Origin: Chloroflexota bacterium
GTDB taxonomy: Bacteria; Chloroflexota; Anaerolineae; Anaerolineales; Anaerolineaceae
Length of the DNA stretch: 64,000 nt
Assembly (NCBI GenBank): GCA_016887485.1
Contig: CP069394.1
Span: 496,001-560,000 of the forward strand
Direction: 5' to 3'
Of the stretch, positions 44,467-52,986 are shown one piece after another. The notes beneath the pieces were generated by a model. It made no database searches and was not told the origin of the DNA. It saw only the letters and a program-made list of their open reading frames with translations. A program made the position numbers and the translations under genes. Positions within the stretch are counted from its first letter, which is position 1; every line of letters begins with the position of its first letter.

Positions 44467-44488
44467 GGACCAACTGATGAGTTGGTCC
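44467..44488 (-). promoter_or_regulatory. Leader inverted repeat upstream of the DUF89 gene
   Basis: GGACCAAC, six bases and GTTGGTCC form a perfect 8-bp dyad 30-50 bases before the ATG. It has no T run on the minus strand, so it is either an operator or a leader hairpin. Confidence 0.45.
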
Positions 44489-44553
44489 TATTTCTCATTA
44501 GCATCTTTGGCGAAAAACATATTTAGATTGATTTATGACGCCTTGATTATATT

Positions 44554-44573
44554 GCATAATGATAATGAAATTA
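44554..44573 (+). promoter_or_regulatory. Fur-box-like element upstream of feoAB
   Basis: GCATAATGATAATGAAATTA matches the repeated NATAAT hexamers of Fur sites. It lies 26 bases before the -35 of the feoA promoter, so repression by occlusion would need extension of binding or another start. Iron regulation is inferred. Confidence 0.45.
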
Positions 44574-44599
44574 ATAATACTGTCAGGTGACATCCTTCC

Positions 44600-44628
44600 T
44601 TGACTGGAAGTTGCGCAAAAGATAGAAT
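44600..44628 (+). promoter_or_regulatory. Promoter of feoAB
   Basis: TTGACT (44600-44605), a 17-base spacer and TAGAAT (44623-44628) lie about 25 bases before the feoA start, with ACGAGG as ribosome site. Confidence 0.65.
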
Positions 44629-44654
44629 AGGTAAACTAAGTTATACGAGGCTAA

Positions 44655-44882
44655 ATGAATTTATTAGACTTACCTAAAGGCAAACCGGCCAAGATCATCG
44701 ATTATCGCGGGGGTAAGAACATTGATTTTAAACTCCGGCAGCTGGGTCTGAGCCCAGGCCGGATTGTGAAAGTCCTGCGATACGCCCCTATGGGCGGCCC
44801 TTTGATGCTGGATATTGAGGGGCGTTCCATTGCTCTCGGGCGTGGGATTGCCGCGCGGGTTGAAGTTGAGGTAAAAAATTAA
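44655..44882 (+). CDS. feoA: Ferrous iron transport protein FeoA
   Basis: The 75-residue SH3-like cytoplasmic protein helps FeoB. It has the family pattern LPKGKPAKIIDYRGGKN, LRQLGLSPGRIVKVLRYAPMGG (about 24-45) and a C-terminal RSIALGRGIAARVEV. Its stop overlaps the feoB ATG by one base, so synthesis of the two is coupled. Confidence 0.95.
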   Translation: MNLLDLPKGKPAKIIDYRGGKNIDFKLRQLGLSPGRIVKVLRYAPMGGPLMLDIEGRSIALGRGIAARVEVEVKN

Positions 44883-46795
44883 TGCGAATTGCACTCATCG
44901 GTCAGCCAAATTGTGGCAAAAGCACTTTATTTAACCAGGTCGCTGGATATAAAGCGGAAACCGGTAATTTCTCCGGCACAACAGTCACCTTTACAGAGAG
45001 TAAAGTCCGGGTATTGGGGGATGTGGTTGATGTCGTTGATTTGCCCGGCACGTACAGCCTGGCCGGGACCAATCCGGCTGAAAGAGAAGTGATTAAATAT
45101 CTGACATCCAACGCGGTTGATATGGTGATCAATGTGTTGGATGCTTCGCATCTCTCCTATGGCCTTGCGATGACAGTAGAAGTACTCGAATTGGGCGTGC
45201 CAATGGTGGTGGCCCTTAATATGATGGACGAAGCCGACCGCATGGGCATCCGAGTGGATGTTGAGAAATTGAAAGAGTTCATTGGTGCTCCAGTGATCCC
45301 GATGATTGCCTCCAAGGGACGCGGGATTCAGCCCCTTTTCGTGACCGCTTATCATGTCGGTCAGGAAAAGAAACTGCCAATCCAGCCAACTTACAGCACA
45401 GATATCGAACGTTATCTTGGTTCGCTGGTCCATGACTTGGATGGGGTTGAGAGCTACCTCAACCAGCGGGAGGTGGCGATCAAACTGTTGGAAGGGGACC
45501 AGGAAATCCTCGCAGATATCTTTCAACAGAAACCCGACATTGAAGAGAAGCTTGAAACTTATCGTAAGTCATTAAAAATGGACCGGGGACAATCCCCGGA
45601 ATGGGTGATCAACAGTGAAAGGATCGGCCTGGCGGATAAACTCGCTAAACAGGTCGTCCTGCAGGGTAAGCGCAAAATTACCTTCCGGGATAAGCTGGAT
45701 GATGTCCTCCTGCACCCGGTGTTTGGCTATTTTTTCCTTATTATGATCCTCTTCGGCTTCTTCCAGGTGGTTTATGCGATAGGCGGGGTGTTGGAAGCTC
45801 CGCTGATGAATCTGTTTACCCAGCTGGAAGTGTGGATTCTATCCCTGTTCACTAATGACAGCGGATTTGTCCCGCAGATCACGGTAGCGCTGGTCCAGGG
45901 TGTGTCAGGTGGTGTAGCGATCGTGCTGCCTTATCTGGTGCCTTTCCTGTTCGGACTGGGTTTGCTGGAGGATATTGGCTATCTGCCGCGGGTGGCTTTC
46001 CTGATGGATGCCCTGATGCACAAATTGGGATTGCACGGTAAATCCATTGTGCCGTTCATCCTCGGTTTCGGCTGCAATGTCCCGGCGATTATGTCCACTC
46101 GCATCCTTGAAGATAAACGTGAGCGGTTCATCTCCGCTGCGCTATCCACCCTGGTGCCTTGTGCCGCCCGGTTGGCGGTGGTTTTTGGTTTGGTGGCTTA
46201 TTATCTGGGGCCGATCCTTGCTCTCGGTATCTATCTTTTTGACCTGTTTGTAATCGCCGTGACAGCGAAGGTGTTGTCAAAATTGGTGCCGGATGAATCA
46301 CCGGGTTTGATCCTGGAGATGCCGGTCTATCGTATCCCGACTTTACGATCAGTCGCCAGCAAGGCCTGGTGGCGGATTCGGGAGTTCATCGTGGAAGCCT
46401 GGCCGCTGCTGATAGTGGGCAGTGTGGTGCTTTCGGTTCTCAATTATCTCAACGTCTCAATCTATCTGAACACTTTGGTCAGACCGTTGTCCTGGGCGCT
46501 AGGGCTGCCCAGCCAGGTTGGTGTACCGCTGATCTTTGGTGTGCTGCGGAAAGAACTATCACTTGTTATGCTTGGGCAAGCACTGGGCTCAATGGACTTC
46601 AATATGGTCCTGACACCGGCCCAGATGATTACCTACGCTGTTTTTGTTGTGTTCTATGTCCCCTGTCTGGCGACCATGTTAGTTATTAAAAAGGAGCTGG
46701 GAACAAAGATGATGTGGCAGATTGCAGGATTGACCATTCTGATTGCGACTCTGGCCGGTCTGGTTGCCCGTGGCTTTGCCCTGATCATTTTCTAA
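44882..46795 (+). CDS. feoB: Ferrous iron transporter FeoB
   Basis: The 637-residue Fe2+ importer has an N-terminal G domain: P loop GQPNCGKSTLFN, switch I TGNFSGTTVT, DLPGTYSL and ALNMMDEAD. A guanine-dissociation-inhibitor-like helical spacer comes next, then a membrane domain from about residue 280 with the two Gate motifs (GFGCNVPAIMSTR and VPCAARLAVVFGLVAYYLG). It is slightly shorter than E. coli FeoB and lacks a FeoC gene, as in many anaerobes. Iron from this system would feed the Fe-S and hydrogenase proteins encoded downstream. Confidence 0.97.
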   Translation: MRIALIGQPNCGKSTLFNQVAGYKAETGNFSGTTVTFTESKVRVLGDVVDVVDLPGTYSLAGTNPAEREVIKYLTSNAVDMVINVLDASHLSYGLAMTVEVLELGVPMVVALNMMDEADRMGIRVDVEKLKEFIGAPVIPMIASKGRGIQPLFVTAYHVGQEKKLPIQPTYSTDIERYLGSLVHDLDGVESYLNQREVAIKLLEGDQEILADIFQQKPDIEEKLETYRKSLKMDRGQSPEWVINSERIGLADKLAKQVVLQGKRKITFRDKLDDVLLHPVFGYFFLIMILFGFFQVVYAIGGVLEAPLMNLFTQLEVWILSLFTNDSGFVPQITVALVQGVSGGVAIVLPYLVPFLFGLGLLEDIGYLPRVAFLMDALMHKLGLHGKSIVPFILGFGCNVPAIMSTRILEDKRERFISAALSTLVPCAARLAVVFGLVAYYLGPILALGIYLFDLFVIAVTAKVLSKLVPDESPGLILEMPVYRIPTLRSVASKAWWRIREFIVEAWPLLIVGSVVLSVLNYLNVSIYLNTLVRPLSWALGLPSQVGVPLIFGVLRKELSLVMLGQALGSMDFNMVLTPAQMITYAVFVVFYVPCLATMLVIKKELGTKMMWQIAGLTILIATLAGLVARGFALIIF

Positions 46796-46800
46796 ATTCC

Positions 46801-47388
46801 ATGGCAAAATTTGACCATTTCAGTTTTATTGGCCCAATCTATGACCATATCTTTGGCCGCCATGAAGATCTGGAACTGTTGGCCATTGCCAAGCCTGCCC
46901 CGGAGGATCGTGTTTTGGATGTGGGCGGGGGAACGGGAAGAGTTTCGATTTTATTCCAACCCAAAGTGCAATCGGTGGTGGTTTCAGATTCGGCGATTGG
47001 CATGGTGCGGATGGCGCAGGAACGCGGTCTTTGTACGGTTGTTTCTCATGCCGAAAAGCTGCCCTACGCCGCCGGTCAATTTGACAGAGTGATTATGGTG
47101 GATGCCTTTCATCATGTGGCGGATCAGCTTACTACGCTGGATGAGATGTGGCGGATGACCGCACCTGGGGGTCAGATCATCATCGAAGAACCGGATATCC
47201 AAAATTTCTTTGTGAAATTGATTGCTCTTGTTGAAAAGCTGCTCCTGATGCGCAGCCATTTTGTCCGCCCTGAAGTAATTGCTGAGCTGGGCACCCGGCA
47301 CCGCGCTGCCGAGGTGGTAATTGAGCGAAGGAATGGTAACGCCTGGATTATAATAACCAAAAGTGTTGATCCAGAAGAGAGGAGCTAA
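46801..47388 (+). CDS. Class I SAM-dependent methyltransferase (UbiE-like)
   Basis: The protein has 195 residues. It starts MAKFDHFSFIGPIYDHIFG, five bases after feoB. SAM-binding motif I is VLDVGGGTGRVSILF. The acidic end of beta 2 is VVSDSAIGMV, and the post-motifs are RVIMVDAFHHVADQ and APGGQIIIEEPD. The overall type matches UbiE/menG-like small-molecule methyltransferases, but the substrate is unknown. It is probably co-transcribed with feoAB and the SCP2 protein. Confidence 0.85.
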   Translation: MAKFDHFSFIGPIYDHIFGRHEDLELLAIAKPAPEDRVLDVGGGTGRVSILFQPKVQSVVVSDSAIGMVRMAQERGLCTVVSHAEKLPYAAGQFDRVIMVDAFHHVADQLTTLDEMWRMTAPGGQIIIEEPDIQNFFVKLIALVEKLLLMRSHFVRPEVIAELGTRHRAAEVVIERRNGNAWIIITKSVDPEERS

Positions 47389-47390
47389 TT

Positions 47391-47717
47391 TTGGCTGAGA
47401 TGGACGTTTCAAAGATAATGATGGATATCCCGAAGCATTTCAACCCCGAACTGGCCAAAGGCGTGTCCGGAACTATTCAATGCATATTCTCAGGAGACCA
47501 GGCATCCAAATGGGTGATTGATATTGACGATCAGACCTGTACCGTGGAAGAGGGGCTGGCGGATGACCCGGATATGACGATTAAGGCCAAGGGTGAGGAT
47601 GGCGTGAAAATCCTGATGGGAGAAATGGACCCGATGCGGGCGTATATGTTAGGGAAGGTCAAGGTTTTGGGTGACCTCTCTCTGGGGATGAAACTGGCGA
47701 AACTTTTTACAGCCTAG
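47391..47717 (+). CDS. SCP2 sterol-carrier-domain protein
   Basis: This 108-residue protein starts at TTG (MAEMDVSKIMMD) behind GAGAGGAGC. The SCP2-like lipid-binding fold shows in GTIQCIFSGDQASKWVIDI, DPDMTIKAKGEDGVKILMGE and MRAYMLGKVKVLGD. Such stand-alone SCP2 domains bind hydrophobic ligands in a cavity. Pairing with a methyltransferase suggests a lipid or quinone-like substrate, which is inference. A bidirectional terminator follows. Confidence 0.85.
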   Translation: MAEMDVSKIMMDIPKHFNPELAKGVSGTIQCIFSGDQASKWVIDIDDQTCTVEEGLADDPDMTIKAKGEDGVKILMGEMDPMRAYMLGKVKVLGDLSLGMKLAKLFTA

Positions 47718-47737
47718 TGGATTCAATTAAAAAAAGA

Positions 47738-47763
47738 ACGGCATTGGATCAGCCAATGCCGTT
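47738..47763. terminator. Bidirectional intrinsic terminator
   Basis: AACGGCATTGG, a four-base loop (ATCAG counted with its edge) and CCAATGCCGTT, flanked by an A run and TTTATTTATTT, separate the convergent SCP2 and SufT-like genes. Confidence 0.88.
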
Positions 47764-47783
47764 TATTTATTTAATGATTTCTA

Positions 47784-48131
47784 TTAGAAAAGGCCCCAGT
47801 CATCAGCCAGGCCCTCTTCCATCATGGTTGGGTCCCAGGTTTCACGACCATAATTGATCTTGGTGGTCATCTTGAGGATTTTCTCGACCCGTTTGCGGGT
47901 TGATTCCATCATGGACGGGCCATAGGGGCAGAAGGGGGTGGTCAGGATCATGGTGATGACGGCATGATCTTCTTTGATCTCAATATCCCGGACCAAACCC
48001 AGCTGAATGATGTTCAATCCCAATTCCGGATCGACAATCTCGCTCAGGCCTTCTTCAAGCGCATCGATCAGTTCGGGATGGGTGTTTTCAACTTGCCAAA
48101 CGGGGATATTTAAGGGGGCTTCTTCACTCAT
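47784..48131 (-). CDS. SufT-like metal-sulfur cluster assembly factor (DUF59)
   Basis: The 115-residue MIP18/PaaD family protein has ELIDALEEGLSEIVDPELGL and NIIQLGLVRDIEI, with TTPFCPYGPSMMEST holding the conserved cysteine. SufT and related DUF59 proteins help mature Fe-S enzymes. It is encoded two bases downstream of the SufR-like regulator. This operon lies near sufCBD on the opposite strand, which supports an Fe-S role. Confidence 0.88.
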   Translation of the reverse strand: MSEEAPLNIPVWQVENTHPELIDALEEGLSEIVDPELGLNIIQLGLVRDIEIKEDHAVITMILTTPFCPYGPSMMESTRKRVEKILKMTTKINYGRETWDPTMMEEGLADDWGLF

Positions 48132-48133
48132 GA

Positions 48134-48757
48134 TTATTTCTCCTGGGCTTTCAGAGGAATACGGTAAGTGCAGCGGTCGTCATCGTTTAGTAGGCAGGTT
48201 GTGGCTTCAATAGGTTCCGCCACAAATGCAGAGATCAGGGCGTTGTCCAGAGCGCAAATTTCAGGATGCTCCAGTCCAATCCGGAAATAGGGGCAGGAAA
48301 GTGAAACGAGCGTAATGGCATCCGCTTCTTTTTCCAATTCAACGATAAAACCTTCTTTGGAGAGTACTGATTCCAAAAGCTGAATGCGTTCTTCGGTGGT
48401 TTTATTCTCAAGCTCAGGGCCATATTTGGCAGCGATATCAATGCCGATTTGTTCAAAGACTTTCTCGATTTCAGCCTTGCTAAGTTTGTCCTTGAGCGTT
48501 TTGAGGATCCGCTGGGCCAGGCGTAGATAGCCGGAGGGGAATTGTTCAATCCCTTTATCGGTGAGAGAGTAAACCAAATGAGGGCGGCCTACGCCATGCC
48601 GTTCTTCTGAGGAGGTCACCAGGTCATCTGCTTCCAATGAGATCAGATGATGGCGGATGGAAATACCATTGATCCCAACTGCCTCAGCCAGGTCATTGAT
48701 CGTTGACCGGGGGTAGGCGAGAAGGGTCCTCATAATTTTCTCACGGGTGCTTTTCAT
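48134..48757 (-). CDS. SufR-like Fe-S-sensing transcriptional repressor
   Basis: The protein has 207 residues from the ATG after AAGGGA. A winged-helix N domain (about 1-75: STINDLAEAVGINGISIRHH and VGRPHLVYSLTDKG) is followed by a helical linker and a C domain. The C domain has the SufR cysteine pattern: SLSCPYFRIG, HPEICALD and NDDDRCTYRI, with an additional Cys in ATTCLLN. Known SufR proteins hold a [4Fe-4S] cluster and repress suf genes. The upstream ATG at 48814 is not used: it lies between the -35 and -10 of the promoter. Likely targets are its own operon and sufCBD. Confidence 0.87.
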   Translation of the reverse strand: MKSTREKIMRTLLAYPRSTINDLAEAVGINGISIRHHLISLEADDLVTSSEERHGVGRPHLVYSLTDKGIEQFPSGYLRLAQRILKTLKDKLSKAEIEKVFEQIGIDIAAKYGPELENKTTEERIQLLESVLSKEGFIVELEKEADAITLVSLSCPYFRIGLEHPEICALDNALISAFVAEPIEATTCLLNDDDRCTYRIPLKAQEK

Positions 48758-48804
48758 ATTGTCCCTTACCTTTGCTTCATCAAGCTTGCTAAGATGGCTG
48801 GCTG

Positions 48805-48834
48805 ATTTTAGCATGTCGGAAATGATTTTGTCAA
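48805..48834 (-). promoter_or_regulatory. Promoter of the sufR-sufT operon
   Basis: On the minus strand TTGACA (48829-48834), 18 bases and TGC-TAAAAT (48805-48810) form a strong promoter. A palindrome CAAGCTTG at 48781-48788 lies in the leader and resembles TAAGCTTA after the sufC promoter. Confidence 0.7.
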
Positions 48835-48893
48835 TATATAAGATTATTATCCAAAAAATTGTATGGTCAAGCTGCCTGGTGGGATAATGAAAA

Positions 48894-48913
48894 AGGCGCC
48901 TAAGAAGGCGCCT
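48894..48913 (-). terminator. Hairpin after the DAK2-like gene
   Basis: Two copies of the self-complementary AGGCGCCT, separated by four bases, can pair as one stem and are followed by TTTTTCATT on the minus strand. Confidence 0.75.
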
Positions 48914-48936
48914 AATTGTTTACTGGTTGCTTCAGA

Positions 48937-49569
48937 TTACTTCCCGAGGAAGTTTTGGGCAAAACTCATGATGGTTGAACCGACGATTGAACCGGACTGT
49001 GAACGATGGGAGGACTGTCCCATGGGGCTGGCAGCCAGAAGGGCATCCATAGCTGCTTCCATATTGGTGTCGCCATCCTGCTTGGATTGCATGAAGGTGA
49101 GCCCTGCCCGCAGGAGGTCATCCATGCCAAGGCCGTCGTCCTCAACGCTGGAATCCTGGCCGCCCATCAAACTGGACAGCAGGGAGCCAATGGCGTTCCC
49201 ACCGGTCGATTGGGCAGGCGCCTGGTTCGTTTCAACACTCATCAGACTCTTGACAAGCATCGAAAGGTTATCGGCGTTCAGGTCTGTGCCGGTGAAGGAT
49301 TTTGCCGCATTAGCTAACCCTTCGGCATAAAGCTTTGCGGAACCGCTGTCGCTCTCTTTTGTGAGCATCTTACCGGCGTAGGCCAGTTGATCGGCAACAG
49401 GGGAATCTGATTTTTTGCTGACGGCTTGTTGGACCAGATCGAAGATTTGGACCATATGGTCGCCATGGTCGTGGTTATAGGTATCGGCTTCGTTGAGATC
49501 ATTCTGTTGCGAAGCGAGAGCATTGGTAACCGTTTGGAAGATCTGACTTAAGTCTACGTTATTTGCCAT
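48937..49569 (-). CDS. DAK2/DhaL-like helical protein
   Basis: The protein has 210 residues, mostly helical and without signal peptide. The first 100 resemble the DhaL/DAK2 fold: LNEADTYNHDHGDHMVQIF stands where DhaL has its Mg-ADP-binding DGDHG, and SGSAKLYAEGLANAAKSF matches the following Gly-Ser loop and helix. The aspartate pattern is altered, so nucleotide binding is uncertain. A Gly/Ser-rich middle leads to another helical part. It starts 2 bases after the LysM gene stop and forms an operon with it. Function is unknown. Confidence 0.65.
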   Translation of the reverse strand: MANNVDLSQIFQTVTNALASQQNDLNEADTYNHDHGDHMVQIFDLVQQAVSKKSDSPVADQLAYAGKMLTKESDSGSAKLYAEGLANAAKSFTGTDLNADNLSMLVKSLMSVETNQAPAQSTGGNAIGSLLSSLMGGQDSSVEDDGLGMDDLLRAGLTFMQSKQDGDTNMEAAMDALLAASPMGQSSHRSQSGSIVGSTIMSFAQNFLGK

Positions 49570-49571
49570 TA

Positions 49572-50093
49572 TTAATCTTTTAGCTCCTCAGGTAACTCGT
49601 AAATATCGAGTTTCATGCCCATTCGGACGTTCTTTTCGCTGCCCTTGAGGACTTCCATGTTGTTTTCCAGCAGGTACTTCCAGTAGGGAGGGGTTGCGTG
49701 CTTGTAATACTTTAGCGCAATGTGGCTGAGGGTCTGGTTGTTGGATTCAACGGTGTGGACGGTGATGAGTTTTGGCTTACCAAATTTCTTGTCCATTGCG
49801 CCAATTTTGGATGGGCCAACTTTGTCTCGCATCGTCATGCTTTTGATTTTAGCTTCGAGAGCAGCAATCTTGGCTTCGGCTTCTTTAACTTTGTCGTCGG
49901 CATCGGAGCTCCCCTTTTTGGCCTCAACATTTTGAGCTAGGAGGTCTTTGATGGCGGTTTTAGCTGCTTCAGCGTCTTTCTTTGCCTTGGCCAGTTCTGC
50001 CTCTAGTTCGGCAATGGTTTCTTTTTCATCTTTGGATGAAAAAGCATCAACTGCTTTTTTAAAAATACCATCCTTCTTTTCTTCGTCTGCCAT
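49572..50093 (-). CDS. Cytoplasmic coiled-coil LysM protein
   Basis: The protein has 173 residues. A highly charged coiled coil (about 20-85, with TIAELEAELAKAKKDAEAAK) is followed by a C-terminal LysM-like domain (about 112-168: HTVESNNQTLSHIALKYY, YWKYLLENN, GMKLDIYELP). There is no signal peptide or membrane helix, so it likely stays in the cytoplasm, where LysM domains are thought to bind proteins or nucleotides rather than wall. Start ATG follows AAAGGAGAAA. Co-transcribed with the DAK2-like gene. Confidence 0.78.
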   Translation of the reverse strand: MADEEKKDGIFKKAVDAFSSKDEKETIAELEAELAKAKKDAEAAKTAIKDLLAQNVEAKKGSSDADDKVKEAEAKIAALEAKIKSMTMRDKVGPSKIGAMDKKFGKPKLITVHTVESNNQTLSHIALKYYKHATPPYWKYLLENNMEVLKGSEKNVRMGMKLDIYELPEELKD

Positions 50094-50193
50094 TATTTTC
50101 TCCTTTTATGGATTAATTGGGTCTAAATTCACGTTAATTCTAACATAAATTAATTATTTTTTCACATATCAATATGGAGGCCATATTAAGAGA

Positions 50194-50221
50194 TTGATTT
50201 GAGAGTAGGAATCAGTATAAT
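50194..50221 (+). promoter_or_regulatory. Promoter of the small membrane protein
   Basis: TTGATT (50194-50199), a 16-base spacer and TATAAT (50216-50221) are followed about 80 bases later by the gene. An exact dyad AATATGG-N3-CCATATT at 50171-50187 sits just upstream and may be an operator. Confidence 0.6.
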
Positions 50222-50304
50222 GAAATTGTAATGTGGGAAGTTTGTTTGACCTATTCAATCACTATTATCACTCAATTTATTCAATTAGGAAAAGGAGAAA
50301 ACAC

Positions 50305-50475
50305 ATGAAGTTGACACCACCCAAGAAATGGATATGGTACGTATCGTTATTTATCGGTTTGGTTTCAATCTTATTCCGATTCACGAATTTTGTCGGACTT
50401 CAGGGCCAGGCTATGTGGATCATGGCTATTGCCTGGTTGCTATTGCTCTTCGCAACCCTTCTTAAAGGGCTGTAA
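50305..50475 (+). CDS. Small membrane protein (56 residues)
   Basis: It starts at ATG after AAAAGGAGAAAACAC and has its own promoter and terminator. The sequence begins MKLTPPKKWIWYVS and contains two hydrophobic helices (about 10-25 and 34-54) joined by the loop RFTNFVGLQGQ. I do not recognise a characterised family. It is a monocistronic gene between the minus-strand LysM operon and the suf operon. The clear expression signals make it likely real. Confidence 0.75.
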   Translation: MKLTPPKKWIWYVSLFIGLVSILFRFTNFVGLQGQAMWIMAIAWLLLLFATLLKGL

Positions 50476-50495
50476 AGTCCATTTCACTGAAAACT

Positions 50496-50529
50496 TTCCC
50501 CTTGTGCAAAACTGTGCAAGGGGAATTTT
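50496..50529 (+). terminator. Intrinsic terminator after the small membrane protein
   Basis: TTCCCCTTG and its complement CAAGGGGAA enclose a 12-base loop and are followed by TTTT. Confidence 0.8.
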
Positions 50530-50643
50530 GGTTTAAATGAGACTTAATGTCGTATTATGAAGGTAGATGTGATGTTGTGGAACGCTAACAGTAATTATGA
50601 CAATCGTCACAGTAAATAATTTATTAGATATTTATGCTAAATA

Positions 50644-50672
50644 TTGACACTTAATTACCGGCATGCTATAAT
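50644..50672 (+). promoter_or_regulatory. Consensus promoter of the suf operon
   Basis: TTGACA (50644-50649), exactly 17 bases and TGC-TATAAT (50667-50672) match the sigma-70 consensus at every position. A direct repeat ACAGTAA at 50588-50594 and 50609-50615, 21 bases apart, lies upstream. TAAGCTTA at 50676-50683 lies just after the -10. Confidence 0.88.
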
Positions 50673-50745
50673 TCGTAAGCTTAAAGGAATTGAGATAATT
50701 AGGATAAAATTGGACGAATTAGTCTAAACAGTTTTAGGAGTTTGG

Positions 50746-51525
50746 ATGTCAGAACTGACCATTAAAGATTTGCACGTTTCCATCGAAGGGAAACCGATCA
50801 TTAAGGGCTTGAACCTGATCATTCGGCAGGGTGAAGTCCATGCGATTATGGGACCAAATGGAACAGGGAAATCTACGCTTGCATACACGATCATGGGCCA
50901 CCCGAGTTATGAAGTCACTGGTGGCGATATTTTATTAGATGGGCAAAGTATTCTTGAAATGGCGCCGGATGAACGCTCTAGGGCCGGGGTTTTCCTGGCT
51001 TTTCAATATCCGGTATCCATTCCCGGTGTGACAGTGGCAAACTTCCTGCGGACGGCTATCAATGGCCGTCGGCGGCACAATAATCCACCTCAAGAGGATA
51101 TTTCCGTCCTAGATTTTCGCAAATTGCTCAAGAGTAAGATGGACCTGCTGGAAATGGATTATTCTTTTGGCGGTCGTTACTTGAATGAGGGTTTCTCCGG
51201 AGGTGAAAAGAAGCGCACCGAAGTGTTGCAAATGGCGGTTTTGGAGCCTGCTTTTTCCATCATGGATGAAACCGATTCCGGCCTGGATATTGATGCGATC
51301 CGGATTGTCTCCGAGGGTGTCAATGCTATCAAAGGGCCTGGAATGGGGGTTGTGGTTATCACACACTATCAGCGGATTTTGAACTACATCAAGCCTGATT
51401 TTGTACATATTATGTATAACGGCAAGATTGTTGAATCCGGCGGGCGGGAACTGTCATTGCAGCTTGAAGAAAGCGGCTATGATTGGGTTCGTGAAAAGTA
51501 TGGTGAGCCAGAGCTGGTAAATTAA
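50746..51525 (+). CDS. sufC: Fe-S assembly ATPase SufC
   Basis: The 259-residue ABC-type ATPase powers the SufBCD scaffold. Walker A is [16 protein letters not shown], the signature is [15 protein letters not shown] and Walker B is [17 protein letters not shown], followed by the His of [10 protein letters not shown]. These are diagnostic SufC variants of the ABC motifs. The gene opens the operon behind a consensus promoter, with TTAGGAG before the ATG. Confidence 0.97.
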   Translation: MSELTIKDLHVSIEGKPIIKGLNLIIRQGEVHAIMGPNGTGKSTLAYTIMGHPSYEVTGGDILLDGQSILEMAPDERSRAGVFLAFQYPVSIPGVTVANFLRTAINGRRRHNNPPQEDISVLDFRKLLKSKMDLLEMDYSFGGRYLNEGFSGGEKKRTEVLQMAVLEPAFSIMDETDSGLDIDAIRIVSEGVNAIKGPGMGVVVITHYQRILNYIKPDFVHIMYNGKIVESGGRELSLQLEESGYDWVREKYGEPELVN

Positions 51526-51547
51526 TTAGTTATTATGGAGGTCTTCC

Positions 51548-52960
51548 ATGGGTGACCATCAGGAGACTGAATTTCTTAATGAATTAAGTGAATATCAATA
51601 TGGTTTCAGCGATCCAGAGACCTATGTCTTCAAGAGCCGCAAGGGGCTGGATGAGGAGGTTGTTCGGCAGATCTCGGAAATGAAGGGGGAGCCGGAGTGG
51701 ATGCTGAAATTCAGGCTGAAGGCTTTGAAGCATTTTCAGTCCCGACCGACCCCGACCTGGGGCGCTGATCTGAGCGATCTGGATTTGGATGATATTTACT
51801 TTTACGTGAAACCAACCGATGTAGAAGGTCAATCGTGGGATGATGTCCCCGAGACGATCAAGAACACCTTTGATAAGTTGGGCATCCCTGAGGCAGAACA
51901 AAAGTATCTGGCCGGGGTTGGTGCGCAATATGACTCGGAGATGATTTACCATAACGTTCAGGAAGAGCTGGAAAAGCAGGGTGTGATCTTTATGTCCATT
52001 GAAGATGGCCTGAGGAAACATCCCGATCTTTTCCGGGAATACTTCTCAACCGTCATTCCGATTGAAGACAACAAATTTGCAGCCTTGAACAGCGCGGTCT
52101 GGTCGGGCGGCTCGTTTGTGTATGTTCCCAAGGGCGTCAAGGTCAAGTTGCCGCTGCAGGCTTATTTCCGGCTCAACGTAGCCAACATCGGACAGTTTGA
52201 GCGGTCCCTGATCATTGCGGATGAGGGCGCCCAGGTGCACTATGTGGAAGGCTGTACAGCGCCGCTTTATTCGACCAATTCCTTCCATTCAGGCGTCATT
52301 GAGATCATCGTTAAGAAAGATGCTCGGGTGCGCTATACGACCATTCAGAACTGGTCCAGCAACGTTTATAACCTGGTGACCCAGCGGGCGATGGTGTATG
52401 AAAATGGCACGATGGAGTGGGTGGATGCGAATCTCGGTTCCAAGACCACGATGAAATACCCGTCCTGTTATTTAATGGAACCAGGTGCCCATGGTGAGAT
52501 CCTTTCCGTGGCCTTTGCCGGGCCGAACCAGCATCAGGACGCTGGCGGGAAAGCGCTGCACTTTGCACCAAACACTTCCAGCAAGATCACATCTAAGTCG
52601 ATCAGCCGGGGCAATGGGCGCAGCTCCTATCGGGGGTTGTTAAAAGTCTTCCCCGAAGCTGAGGGCTCGAAATCCAATGTGGTTTGTGATGCGCTGTTGC
52701 TCAATCACGACTCACGTTCGGATACCTATCCCTATATCGAGGTGGATGCGGAAGATGTGACCCTTGGTCATGAGGCCACCGTCTCGAAGGTCGGCGAGGA
52801 ACAGCTCTTTTATTTGATGAGCCGCGGCATGACTGAAGAAGAAGCCACCACGATGGTGGTCTCAGGCTTCATTGAGCCCTTGGTCAAAGAACTGCCAATG
52901 GAATATGCCGTTGAAATGAACCGTCTGATCCAGCTTCAGATGATCGGTTCTGTTGGATAG
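51548..52960 (+). CDS. sufB: Fe-S assembly scaffold SufB
   Basis: The 470-residue SufB is the scaffold on which the cluster forms in the SufBC2D complex. The N-terminal half has [16 protein letters not shown] and [18 protein letters not shown]. The beta-helix core includes [30 protein letters not shown] with the conserved Cys, and C-terminal [20 protein letters not shown]. No SufS or SufU lies in the window, so the sulfur donor must be encoded elsewhere. Confidence 0.97.
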   Translation: MGDHQETEFLNELSEYQYGFSDPETYVFKSRKGLDEEVVRQISEMKGEPEWMLKFRLKALKHFQSRPTPTWGADLSDLDLDDIYFYVKPTDVEGQSWDDVPETIKNTFDKLGIPEAEQKYLAGVGAQYDSEMIYHNVQEELEKQGVIFMSIEDGLRKHPDLFREYFSTVIPIEDNKFAALNSAVWSGGSFVYVPKGVKVKLPLQAYFRLNVANIGQFERSLIIADEGAQVHYVEGCTAPLYSTNSFHSGVIEIIVKKDARVRYTTIQNWSSNVYNLVTQRAMVYENGTMEWVDANLGSKTTMKYPSCYLMEPGAHGEILSVAFAGPNQHQDAGGKALHFAPNTSSKITSKSISRGNGRSSYRGLLKVFPEAEGSKSNVVCDALLLNHDSRSDTYPYIEVDAEDVTLGHEATVSKVGEEQLFYLMSRGMTEEEATTMVVSGFIEPLVKELPMEYAVEMNRLIQLQMIGSVG

Positions 52961-52986
52961 AAATTTTAAAGAAAGAAATAAAAGTA

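Noticed and set aside
44467-44488. T-box or riboswitch in the DUF89 leader
   Set aside because: Only one short symmetric hairpin is present, with no specifier, antiterminator or known aptamer features.
48758-48814. Upstream ATG extending the SufR-like protein by 19 residues
   Set aside because: This ATG sits between the -35 and -10 hexamers of the only good promoter, so it would not be in the message.
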